Below, piece after piece: positions 41,186 through 50,400 of a DNA stretch of 57,452 nucleotides. Where the stretch lies: contig JAILPA010000186.1 of NCBI GenBank assembly GCA_024690505.1, positions 1 through 57,452 on the forward strand. Direction: 5' to 3'. How positions within the stretch are numbered: the first letter of the stretch is position 1; each line of letters starts with the position of its first letter. The notes under the pieces are model-generated. The model was not told where the DNA came from. It did no database searches and saw only the letters and a list, made by a program, of their open reading frames with translations. Source of the DNA: Prevotella sp. Its GTDB lineage: Bacteria > Bacteroidota > Bacteroidia > Bacteroidales > Bacteroidaceae. The position numbers were made by a program, and so were the translations under genes.

Positions 41186-42202
41186 CTACGGTTCCTTCTC
41201 GTACATGGAAACGTTGGGGAACTTCTCTTCAAACGCCTGGCGAATGTGGGTCATGGCGTACTCCAAGTCTTCTTCGCTGCAATAAGGACAGTCGTTGATG
41301 CATATCGAAGGGCATTGCTCCTCGTGCAGATTCTTTATCAAGTCGTCGGTAATGGCTTTGTTGTAGTAGTAATAAGCCAATCCCTTACGCTTGATAGGGT
41401 AGAACCGGTTGGAGGCGAATTGCCAATAGCGGATGATGTACTGATTGAGGCTGGCATCCTTTCTGAATCGGCTGCAACTCTCGTCGAGAATGGCTTCTTC
41501 CTTCTCCCAGATCTCGTGGAAGATGGATTTCAGCATGGGCTGCTCGTGGTGGAACAGGGTGAAGGTCTCGAACTTCGACCTGCCTAACAGTATCAATGAA
41601 AACAGGAGGGGCTTGCCCCACAGGTGCAGGCCATACCATTTCTTCCACGCCTGCTTCACCGTTGCCTTCCTGCTGAAATGGCTGTTGAGCACAGCTACAT
41701 CACAATGCATGTCAAGGTCGACACCGAACCTGTTGTCAGCGCTGTACGAGGGCTTTCTGAAGATAGACTCAAAGTTGTAGTCGCAGGGCAATCCTTCCCT
41801 GAAGTAATAGTCGGGGGTGATGGGAGCGTTGATAAACGTGTCGTCATTGAAATAAACGAAATGCTCGGAAAGTTCCTTGATTCTCCCTAAATTCAGTTCT
41901 ATGGTCTTGGAATTGAACGTGGGCAGGTATTTCTCAGGGATATAGTCGGAGTGTTTCACCAGTACCAGCTTTTCACAGTGAGGGTTGATCCATTGGGGAA
42001 ACGTTCCGTTGGTAATCAGGTAGACCTTGTTCACCCACGGTGCATAACGTTCTACCGACCTGAACCAGTAGCGGAATATTCCCCAGTCGCGGAATCTGGC
42101 GCTGTCGGTCTTCGGCTTCTCAGGTCTGTAGTGGTTGTAGGATTCAATCCATGCCGGGTCGTTGTCGTCTACCCAGGGCACGACAAAATCTATCTTCTCC
42201 AT
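41186..42202 (-). CDS. Stealth-family sugar-1-phosphate transferase
   Basis: 338 residues. The Stealth conserved regions are visible in order: CR1 KIDFVVPWVDDNDPAW, CR2 RFRDWGIFRYWFRSVERYAPWV with YLITNGTFPQW, CR3 SEHFVYFNDDTFI, and a CR4-like end. Members (and GNPTAB in animals) transfer hexose-1-phosphate to build phosphodiester-linked glycans, so this gene suggests a phosphate-bridged surface polymer. The start at 42202 overlaps the end of the upstream GT2 gene by 13 bp (coupled). A longer frame to 42232 lies further inside that gene. Confidence 0.88.
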   Translation of the reverse strand: MEKIDFVVPWVDDNDPAWIESYNHYRPEKPKTDSARFRDWGIFRYWFRSVERYAPWVNKVYLITNGTFPQWINPHCEKLVLVKHSDYIPEKYLPTFNSKTIELNLGRIKELSEHFVYFNDDTFINAPITPDYYFREGLPCDYNFESIFRKPSYSADNRFGVDLDMHCDVAVLNSHFSRKATVKQAWKKWYGLHLWGKPLLFSLILLGRSKFETFTLFHHEQPMLKSIFHEIWEKEEAILDESCSRFRKDASLNQYIIRYWQFASNRFYPIKRKGLAYYYYNKAITDDLIKNLHEEQCPSICINDCPYCSEEDLEYAMTHIRQAFEEKFPNVSMYEKEP

Positions 42203-43227
42203 AAGCGTTTCATTTTTCTCTTTAGTGACCAAATAAACTCCTGTACGTGGCGGGCATAGAACAGCCTGGTGTTCAAATATAACGAAGGAGTGGTTCTATA
42301 TAGGAATGATACCGTTCTTTGTTTCATGCCATTCCTGAACGACAAGTCAGGTGCCAGCTCCTTTAAGTAATTTAGGACGGCCTTGATTTCTTCTCGCTTA
42401 ATCGAGGTAGAAGAGGTGAGCGAGTAGAGCAGCATGGAGAAATAGTCGAAGGCATCGTCCTGTATCTTTTGCCTAAGTTGAGGGCTAAAGCGCTCTTCCT
42501 TTGACAACTTCCACGTGTGAGCTACGCAGAAGCTATAGTCCATGCCCTTTTTCTTGTTGAAGGAGCTGGTGATGATTGACGCATGGCCAACCTGATATAT
42601 ATACAGCAGCCAATCGACGACCAATCCCTTTCGTGCTTTGGCGTAGCACTGGTAGGTGAAGGGAACGTCTTCAAAATAGATGTGTGGAACGAAGCGGATG
42701 GCGTTATCGTTGAGGAACTCCCTGCGGTAAAGAGTCTTCCAGACACAGTTAAAGCCCGGTACCGTCTTTCGCATCAGCAGCTCCTCACCAGTCATCTCCT
42801 GGCTGTTGCCGTCGTGTTGATCTACGGGCTGAGCGGGCAACAAGACTATTTGCTCATGGGTCATCCTCACGAAGTCGGCAACCACGAGGTCTGCCTTTGA
42901 TGCCAGAGCCTTGTCAAGCAGATACTGTACGCTGTTGGGCACAAGCATGTCGTCGCTATCTACAAACATGACATACTCGCCAGTGGCTTGTGCTAAGCCA
43001 GTGTTGCGGGCAACGGAGAGCCCCTGGTTCTCCTGAGTGATGACGTGCAGATTGTAATGGGTCTCGATGATGTCCACAATCGCCTCCATGCTGCGGTCTT
43101 TAGTGCCGTCGTTGACGATGATGACCTCGAAGCACGTTTCATCCAAGCCTTGCTTGAGAATACTCTCCACGCAAGACCGTATGAATTTCTCTACGTTATA
43201 GACCGGAACAATAATGCTCAGTTGCAT
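42190..43227 (-). CDS. Glycosyltransferase family 2
   Basis: 345 residues: QLSIIVPVYNVEKFIRSCVESIL, FEVIIVNDGTKDRSMEAI, QENQGLSVARNTGLAQATGEYVMFVDSDDML (in part) with the DSDD metal motif. The C-terminal half is rich in aromatics and basic residues, typical of membrane-associated polysaccharide transferases. Its promoter overlaps that of the divergent GT4 gene. The start at 43227 is the Met directly before QLSIIV; a longer frame upstream is unsupported. It runs into the Stealth gene. Confidence 0.9.
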   Translation of the reverse strand: MQLSIIVPVYNVEKFIRSCVESILKQGLDETCFEVIIVNDGTKDRSMEAIVDIIETHYNLHVITQENQGLSVARNTGLAQATGEYVMFVDSDDMLVPNSVQYLLDKALASKADLVVADFVRMTHEQIVLLPAQPVDQHDGNSQEMTGEELLMRKTVPGFNCVWKTLYRREFLNDNAIRFVPHIYFEDVPFTYQCYAKARKGLVVDWLLYIYQVGHASIITSSFNKKKGMDYSFCVAHTWKLSKEERFSPQLRQKIQDDAFDYFSMLLYSLTSSTSIKREEIKAVLNYLKELAPDLSFRNGMKQRTVSFLYRTTPSLYLNTRLFYARHVQEFIWSLKRKMKRLWRR

Positions 43228-43245
43228 CGTCGTACTTTTTTTGTG

Positions 43246-43276
43246 CAAAAATACACAGAAATTTTGATACTTCAAA
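43246..43276 (-). promoter_or_regulatory. Promoter for the GT2-Stealth operon
   Basis: Minus-strand TTTG (plus 43273-43276), 19-nt spacer, TATTTTTG (plus 43246-43253). The gene starts 18 nt downstream. It overlaps the divergent promoter at 43263-43294, so RNA polymerase cannot occupy both at once. Confidence 0.75.
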
Positions 43277-43294
43277 ATCTTTTTCGTACTTTTG
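43263..43294 (+). promoter_or_regulatory. Promoter for the GT4 gene at 43342
   Basis: TTTG at 43263-43266, 20-nt spacer, TACTTTTG at 43287-43294, full consensus. Interlocked with the minus-strand promoter at 43246-43276. Confidence 0.75.
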
Positions 43295-43341
43295 CACGGT
43301 AAAAACACAGACCTCATCTTTTATCACCATCTGAAAAGGAA

Positions 43342-44484
43342 GTGAAACTGATCTACATAGCCCCTACACTTCACCCTGTGGGTGGATTGGAACGAACGTT
43401 GACCGACAAGGCTAACTACCTTGTAGCCAACGGGCATGATGTGATGTTTCTGACCTATGCCCAAGGTGAGAACAAGGTGTTTTACGATTTGGACAGCAGG
43501 GTTCGCCAGGTTGATGTGGACTGTTCGATTTATGTCATTTACAACTCACCATTCTGGAACCGTATCAAGCGCTACCTCCAACTGCGCCGCCAGTTCCGTG
43601 AACGCATGACACGGGTTCTGGACGACTTTCGTCCTGATGTGGTGGTCGTCACGATTCCTAATACCGAAGACTTCATTCTCGACATTGTGACGGTGGCCCA
43701 TGCCAAGAATGTCAAGGTCATTGTGGAGTCGCATCTGGCATTCCCCTTCCATCTTAAGAACAAACAATTAACCGAGCGCATACTCTTCAAATTGTACCCG
43801 CCGCTGAAAGCCATCCGCCAGGTCGACCTCCTCATAGCCTTGACGGAGCAGGACGCAGATAACTTCCGGCGACATAAGGTGCCGCAGGTGACTGTCGTGC
43901 CCAATCCATCCACCTACTACTGCGATGACATCGGGGCGGTGGAAAAACAGGAAGGCCGTATCATAGCCGTAGGACGGCTGTCGAATCAGAAACGCTACGA
44001 CCGCCTCATTCATGCTTTCTCGCTCATCGCTTCCAAGTATCCGGCATGGTCGGTCGACATCTTCGGAGCCGGGCCGCTTGAGAATAGTATCCAAATGCTG
44101 ATTGAACGGCAAGGACTGACGGGGCGCGTGAGGCTGAACAAACCTACGCAAGACATCATCGACGAGTATAAGCGCAGCCAGTTCTTCGTGCTGAGCTCCG
44201 ATTATGAAGGGTTCGGACTGGTCATCATCGAAGCCATGGCCTGTGGGCTGCCTGTCGTCTCAACCACTTGTCCCTGTGGCCCCTCGGAGATTATTACCGA
44301 TGGTGGCAATGGATTGCTGGCTCGGATGGATGAAAGCGATCTGGCCAAGAAGATGGAATGGCTCATCACGCACGAGGCAGAGCGCAGGCAGATGGGCCTT
44401 TGTGCCCACGAGACCTCAGCCCGATACAGGAAAGAGCTCGTCATGCCTGAATGGGAGCAGACCTATCTTTCGGTAATCGGGTGA
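43342..44484 (+). CDS. Glycosyltransferase family 4
   Basis: 380 residues: LIYIAPTLHPVGGLERTLTDKANYLV (in part) with the GG donor loop, RIIAVGRLSNQKRYDRLIHAF, then SSDYEGFGLVIIEAMACGLPVVST with the E-x7-E motif. Retaining transferase of surface glycan synthesis. The start is GTG at 43342, supported by AAAAGGAA just before it and by the N-terminal match to the paralogue at 40024. It is transcribed alone from an interlocked divergent promoter. Confidence 0.9.
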   Translation: MKLIYIAPTLHPVGGLERTLTDKANYLVANGHDVMFLTYAQGENKVFYDLDSRVRQVDVDCSIYVIYNSPFWNRIKRYLQLRRQFRERMTRVLDDFRPDVVVVTIPNTEDFILDIVTVAHAKNVKVIVESHLAFPFHLKNKQLTERILFKLYPPLKAIRQVDLLIALTEQDADNFRRHKVPQVTVVPNPSTYYCDDIGAVEKQEGRIIAVGRLSNQKRYDRLIHAFSLIASKYPAWSVDIFGAGPLENSIQMLIERQGLTGRVRLNKPTQDIIDEYKRSQFFVLSSDYEGFGLVIIEAMACGLPVVSTTCPCGPSEIITDGGNGLLARMDESDLAKKMEWLITHEAERRQMGLCAHETSARYRKELVMPEWEQTYLSVIG

Positions 44485-44662
44485 CAGCTTCGCTTCTTGT
44501 TCTATGCTTTGCGCAAGGGTCGTATCTTCGTTTTCTTCTTGTCCCTGCTCTTGCACTTTCCCTTCTCACGTCTCCAGAAGTTGTGCCTGTCCTCCCATAA
44601 CTACAATAGGATGGAGAAGGTCGTGAACCGGCTGGGACTTACCCCCGATTTCCTGCATCTCA
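44485..44662. other. Convergent intergenic region without recognisable features
   Basis: 178 bp between the GT4 gene (+) and the MBG-repeat gene (-). An open frame of 89 residues crosses it but overlaps the MBG gene and has no family likeness. No clear terminator was seen. Confidence 0.5.
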
Positions 44663-46222
44663 TTATCTCACTATGGTCTTTTTCCCATTTACGATGTATA
44701 TGCCTCGTGGTAAGCTCTTTAGGGACGTTACAAGGATTCTTTTTCCTAATGCTGTGTAGACGATGAGTGATTGCTCGTCTGTAGCTATTTCTGTAATGCC
44801 TTCTACTTCTGTTACAATCAGTTTTCCAACCTTATAGCTGATGTCGTAGTTCTGGGCTTCTGCACCAGACACAGAGATAGGATATTCGCCAGGTGCGCTG
44901 GCTTCTGTGGCATCACACGTAACGGTAGGCTGCTTTGTCAGCACTTCCTTGGTATCGTTGTTCTTGAATCCGTTGTATGTGAGTGTGAATTCTGGCATGG
45001 GTTCGCCCTGTTTCTTGGTGTAGGTGCCAGCTGCGATATTCAGCGGTGCTTTCTCGACGGTCAGCGTACCATTGACGTATGTCACGTTGTAGTTCTTGAC
45101 GGTACCAGGCTTGACAACGATGTCGTAGGTTCCTACAGCCGATAAGGCATTGGCTTCGCAGACAATTTCCGGCGTGCCCTGAAGTGCAGCCCCCTCTACG
45201 GTGTACTCCAGTGTTGGGTTGGCATCGCCGTACTTTCTGGTATAGCTCTTGGCTTTTATTACCACAGCATCAGCATTGATAACAATCAGTTTTCCGTTAG
45301 TATAGCTGATATCGTAGTTCTGGGCTTCTGCACCAGACACAGAGATAGGATATTCTCCTGGTTCGCTGGCTTCTGTGGCATCACACGTAACGGTAGGCTG
45401 CTTTGTCAGCACTTCCTTGGTATCGTTGTTCTTGAATCCTGTGTATGAGAGTGTGAACTCTGGTATGGGGTCGCCCTGTTTCTTGGTGTAGGTGACTTTT
45501 TCCGTGGCAATACTCAGTGGAGCTTTTGTGATGGTCAGTGTGCCGTTGATGTAGGTCACACTGTCGTTTCTGATAGACCCCTGTTTAATAACGATAGGGT
45601 ATATGCCTACTGGTGAGGCAATTGTAGCATTGCACTCGATTTCCGGTGATCCATAAAGCGTGCCGCCTTCATCCTTGTATTCAAATGTTGGGTTCTCCTC
45701 ACCATATTTGCGGGTGTAGCTATTGGCCGTAGCGACAGAAGGATTGACAATAATGATGGGAAATGAAAATTCTCCATAGCTGTTTCCTTCTCCATTAGTC
45801 TTAGACAGCTTGATGTTCCTGAAATAGCCAGTGTATTCCCCTGTGGGGGTATTCTTATTGGTAGATACTGCTATCTTGACAATACCACCGGTTGTGCCAG
45901 TAATGTTTTTCAAGTCATTAGCTACGGCAATGAACCGATAAATGCCTTCGCCCAGTTTGTTCATTTGTAGTTCGGTGTTTTGGGGAAGTCGGCTGCGATC
46001 TGCATCAAACGCTGTTATGGACATTCCTTCGGGTAGTACCAAGTCAAACTGAAATGCAGCGTATGTGATGTCGTTATCCATATTGATTGTAACCTCTTTT
46101 GTCAATACTTCTGTTGGTTTGGTAGTGACAAAGAATTCATTTATCGTGAGCTTGTCTGCCGCGAATGTAGGAGTTGTCAGTGTCAAGAGACACGCAACTA
46201 TGGAAAAGACGAGTCTGTTCAT
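44663..46222 (-). CDS. Secreted MBG-repeat protein with type IX sorting-like tail
   Basis: 519 residues: signal peptide (cleavage near TFAAD), an N-terminal beta domain with ITYAAFQFDLVLPEGM (cohesin-like look), then four MBG-type repeats of about 80 residues, recognised by YTRKYGEENPTFEY, YTKKQGDPIPEFTLSY, YTRKYGDANPTLEY and YTKKQGEPMPEFTLTY. Repeats 2 and 4 share long identical segments (NNDTKEVLTKQPTVTCDATE). The C-terminus (SLIVYTALGKRILV, LPRGIYIVNG) matches type A sorting signals. Expected at the cell surface, role unknown, perhaps adhesion or glycan contact. Last of three secreted-protein genes in one direction, 9 nt after the dockerin gene. Confidence 0.85.
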   Translation of the reverse strand: MNRLVFSIVACLLTLTTPTFAADKLTINEFFVTTKPTEVLTKEVTINMDNDITYAAFQFDLVLPEGMSITAFDADRSRLPQNTELQMNKLGEGIYRFIAVANDLKNITGTTGGIVKIAVSTNKNTPTGEYTGYFRNIKLSKTNGEGNSYGEFSFPIIIVNPSVATANSYTRKYGEENPTFEYKDEGGTLYGSPEIECNATIASPVGIYPIVIKQGSIRNDSVTYINGTLTITKAPLSIATEKVTYTKKQGDPIPEFTLSYTGFKNNDTKEVLTKQPTVTCDATEASEPGEYPISVSGAEAQNYDISYTNGKLIVINADAVVIKAKSYTRKYGDANPTLEYTVEGAALQGTPEIVCEANALSAVGTYDIVVKPGTVKNYNVTYVNGTLTVEKAPLNIAAGTYTKKQGEPMPEFTLTYNGFKNNDTKEVLTKQPTVTCDATEASAPGEYPISVSGAEAQNYDISYKVGKLIVTEVEGITEIATDEQSLIVYTALGKRILVTSLKSLPRGIYIVNGKKTIVR

Positions 46223-46231
46223 CGCTCAAGT

Positions 46232-47488
46232 TTATTTTACTACGACTCTTTTATTATTAATAATGTATATGCCTTTATGCAGGTTTTTGTTATCGTTCTT
46301 CACCTTGCGTCCCAAGAGGTCATAGACAGATTCTGTATCACCCATGTTGGCATTTCTGATACCCGTGATGCCGCTTTCTGTCTCTATGTCATTGAAATAG
46401 GTCATTTTGCCTTGTGGGTTCACGAACATGGCATAGCTTATCCTAATCTTTTCACAGTTGGGAATGTTTATACCGATAAGGCCATTCGTGTTATTACTAG
46501 TCAGCAAGCTATTATCCAACGACAATCCAACAACTCTGTAGCAGTTGTCGTCAACCTTAGCGAATTGAACCGTGTGGTTGGTTGACGATCCAATCAGTTT
46601 GGCTTCGGTCATCTCTACGTCGTCAGCCACCTCCATGTCGAATTGGAACGATGTGAATCTTTGAGCGTTGGGAACGTTTATAGTAACGCCGTCCTGTGTA
46701 AATGCCAGTGTCAAGTCTTCGTAGGTACTCCTTTCATCCGAGCGGGCCAGCGAGTTGTCGCTGGCGGGTAGCTTGCCAGTAAGAATGACGTTAATCAGTT
46801 TCATCACATCGAAGATGTCTACAATCTTGTCTTCGTTCATGTCGGCCAGCATCACATTGTATTCTTCCGAACTTCTTTCCAATATGTGGTTAATGGCATC
46901 TGTGGCATCAGCTACATTTACTTCGCCATTACGGTCGGCATCTCCCAACTTCCAAATGCGTACACGTACTGTCACGTCATTGGCATTGACCTTTCCTTTG
47001 GGGTAATATTCGAACAAGATATCTTGAAGCTTTATGGTATATAGAGCTGCCCCTATGTTTTCGTTGACTTTAAATCCTATTGTCAGCAGACTGTCGACCT
47101 TCGTGCCAGAAAGTTCGTTGGCTGAGGCGAATGCCATTTTGATACTTCTGTTCTGGTCGTCCATGTCGCCACACGCATAGAACTGGATGTTTCCGAGTTT
47201 CTCAAAATGGGCAGGGTATGTAATGTTCTCTTGAGTAACGCAAAACGCATTCGCCCATTGTCTTGTAGGCTGTGGCTCACCTTCAAGGTTGAATCCTTCT
47301 GGCAGCAGTAAGCTGAACGTGAGTGCATTACATGTGTCGGGCTTTGTCTCTGTCAGGTTGATGACAACTGCTGACTTTTGCCCGCATACCATTTCCACTT
47401 CTGGCACTTCTATCTTCTGAGCATAGGCAGTCCCTAGGGAGACGCCTGTCAGAAACAGAGTAATGAGATGCTTTATTGATGTTTTCAT
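46232..47488 (-). CDS. Secreted dockerin-containing protein with type IX sorting-like tail
   Basis: 418 residues. Signal peptide (MKTSIKHLITLFLTGVSLG, cleavage near AYAQ). Two beta domains of similar pattern flank the centre: NALTFSLLLPEGF near residue 40-60 and TSFQFDMEVADDV near 280. Between them, near residues 180-240, is a two-repeat dockerin-like module, GDADRNGEVNVADATDAI and ADMNEDKIVDIFDVMKLI, each with a calcium-loop pattern. The C-terminus VYDLLGRKVKN...LHKGIYIINNKR looks like a type A sorting signal. Surface-exposed; it could bind the cohesin-like domains seen here. The start at 47488 overlaps nothing and lies 1 nt from the stop of the LRR gene. Confidence 0.82.
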   Translation of the reverse strand: MKTSIKHLITLFLTGVSLGTAYAQKIEVPEVEMVCGQKSAVVINLTETKPDTCNALTFSLLLPEGFNLEGEPQPTRQWANAFCVTQENITYPAHFEKLGNIQFYACGDMDDQNRSIKMAFASANELSGTKVDSLLTIGFKVNENIGAALYTIKLQDILFEYYPKGKVNANDVTVRVRIWKLGDADRNGEVNVADATDAINHILERSSEEYNVMLADMNEDKIVDIFDVMKLINVILTGKLPASDNSLARSDERSTYEDLTLAFTQDGVTINVPNAQRFTSFQFDMEVADDVEMTEAKLIGSSTNHTVQFAKVDDNCYRVVGLSLDNSLLTSNNTNGLIGINIPNCEKIRISYAMFVNPQGKMTYFNDIETESGITGIRNANMGDTESVYDLLGRKVKNDNKNLHKGIYIINNKRVVVK

Positions 47489-47489
47489 A

Positions 47490-50400
47490 TTACTCGCCCT
47501 CATTGTTGTTGACTTCTTTACCTACTAACTTCCTTAGAATCATGGCAGCATCCTCGGCTGTCACCTGGCCGTCGCCATTCATGTCGCCTGGTATGCCTCC
47601 TTGCTGCTCTTCTTCTGTCTCCCATTCTATGGGAGTCTCGAAACCAGACAGCAAAGGCTTCCCTTCACGCCATTCAATAGTTGCTGTAGCCGGATCAGAT
47701 CTTTTGTAGCCTACAGCTGTGGCGTATGCCTTTATGGTGTATTTTTTGTTCAACTCCTGGTTGCTTGCATTATCAATCTTGATGGCATCGCTGACTGTTA
47801 TTTCGCTCTTGATCTCTGCTCCGGGAGTCTCACATTCAAACTTCAATGTGCCCTTGCTGTAGTATACCTTAGGCTTTGCACATTTCTCCGCCGTGGTAGC
47901 ACCGCCAAGATCCACGTTGAACTTGTCCCAAGGTGCTTTCATGTTTGCCTGCAACGTTTTTGATACGTAGAGGGTATCCCTGTCGTATGCATTCTCGTCA
48001 AAAGTGTTTTCAAAGGCATCGGGCAGAGTTGTCTCGTTGGCAATGTATATCTTTTCCAGTTTGTCGCAGCCGAGGAAAGCGTATTCGCCGATGCTGGTCA
48101 CATTCTGTGGAATAGTTATTTCCTTCAGACTGCTGCACCCTCTGAACACATCGTTGGCGAAAGTCTTCAGCGATGTCGGTAAATCGATGGTCTCAATAGC
48201 TTTGCACCCCATCAATAAGTTGGCGGGTAACAGCTCTATCTTTGAACTATCATCGAAGATGACATTTTTAAGGTTGGAACAGCGCAGGAACATCTCGTTG
48301 CCCAGCGTTTCCGTGTTCTTTGGAATGACAATCTCATTGAGTGCATAGCAACCAGCAAAGGCTTGTGTGCCAATAGCCTTAATGGTTGATGGCAGATTCA
48401 CCGATTTCAATTTGTAACAGCCCTTGAAAGCGTCATTACGCACGACGGTAACAGCATATTTATTATGCATGTAGGGGATGGAGTCAGGTATGTCGTAGCT
48501 GTCTTTTGAATAGACGGGTGAACCGGGCATCAGCTCGGCATGAGGTTCATCTCCCTCTGTATAGAGGTGATAGGTTAGCCCGTTATAAGCGAAATCTGTT
48601 TCTACCATATAGTATCGTACATTGATAATGGTATCATTGGCGGGCATGGTGAGCACTGTATCGGCAATCTCGTACCTATAACCGTCTTTTGCCAGTTCCT
48701 GAGGTAGTATACCTGAATGTTCAGCAAAGCTGTCACCATAGAATAGCGAGTCAGTATAGACCTCTTCCTTGGTGTCAGCGTCTTGGTAGATGCGCTGGTA
48801 TTTGAAGGCGCCTGTTACTATGACTGTATCATTAGGCATCACCGAAGGCATTCCACGCCAGCCCGTGAAGGCTCGGTTTTCTTTCTGGGGTGCGGGCAGC
48901 GGAGTAATAGGCTTGCCCACTCTTACTATAATTGTATCACCGTAACGTTGACCATCTACCCAATATATTAATGGATTGTCTGCAATAGATAGTATTCTTT
49001 TTATGAATTTATTCCAAGGAGATTTGCTGCTATAGTTGTCCACATCAGGTACATAGAGTGAGGCAGTGTCATAGGTAGCGTTGCTGAAGGCTGAGCCGGC
49101 AGCAGATGGTGCAGTCGGCTTGTTGACAGTAATCTGGGTGATGGCATTACACCCGCTGAAGGCATTAGCTTGCAAAGTCTCGATGGTCTCGGGGAGTGTG
49201 ACGTCCTTCAATTCCGTACAGCCGCTAAAGGCATTACTGCCTATTTCTTTTATTCCATTATCGAGGTTCAATAGTGTGATGCTAGAACAGCCTGAGAACG
49301 TGCTGGTGCCAATTGATGTTGTTGCAGGAGCCAGCGTGAAGCTCATCAAGTGCTTACAATTCTGGAACGTATAATCTGGAAGTCTGGTTATGGCAAATCC
49401 GCTTTCAAATCTGATACTGTCCATCTGACTGCAGTCCAGAAATACGCTGTTGCCCATCATCGTCACTCCTTGGGGGATTGACATAAAAGTAATGCCACTT
49501 TTACAGAATGCCAGTTCGCCAAGTGAGTCCAGTTGCGATGGCAGCGAGTCGAGGTTCAAGGAACTGCATCTGTTAAAGGCCGATGCACCAATGGCTTTGA
49601 TGCTGTTAGGCATGGTTACGTCTATAAGACCGGAACAGTTATAGAACAAGCTGTCGGGTATCAATGTTATTTTCTTGGGTAGCTTGACAGAAAGCAGCTG
49701 GTTGCAGTTGATAAAGGCTCCCTGTCCGATTCTCAGGAGCGAATCGGAGAATGTTATTTCCTGCAGATTCTTACAATCCCTGAAGGCATTCTCATCAATG
49801 ACCGCCACATGATATCTCTTGCCTTCGCACTCAATGGAGTCGGGTACTGCTGCATTAGATAATGATTTGTAAGCTTCAGCATCGGCCACGACCTTGGTCT
49901 CGGTCTTGGTGGGTTCAATCAGATAAACAAGATTGCCAATCTTCCTTTGGGTCGTGAAGTAACCGTGGATGTCCAGGTCATGGTCGGGCATGATGGAAGG
50001 AATATCCGCGACCTTTCCATTCTGTTTGTAAATCCAGCCGGAGAAGTCCCATCCTTTCTTCGTGGGATTAGTCCGGGGATTCACCTTGTCGCCTACTTGT
50101 ATTGAATCACAATAGATGCTGTCGCTGTCCACAAAATAGACAATCCTCTTCTTTGAGAAAACCTTACGTTTCATCTCGTTCCATGGCTTCTCATCATATC
50201 CCGTTCCATTCTCATTATAGAAAAGATTGATGCCGTCAATCTTTTCACCGAAGGGATTGGTCGCCTCCTTTGCTTTGGGTGCTGTAGCAGGGTAGGCGTA
50301 GATGTTCTTTATGCTATCGGGCTCAAAGGCTTCCGTTCCTATAGTCAGGCTACTTGCCTCCTTTGGAATGAACAGGTTGGAAAGATTCTTACAGTTTGCA

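Noticed and set aside
44497..44766. 89-residue open frame between GT4 and the MBG gene
   Set aside because: It overlaps the end of the MBG gene on the other strand and has no recognisable domain or promoter.
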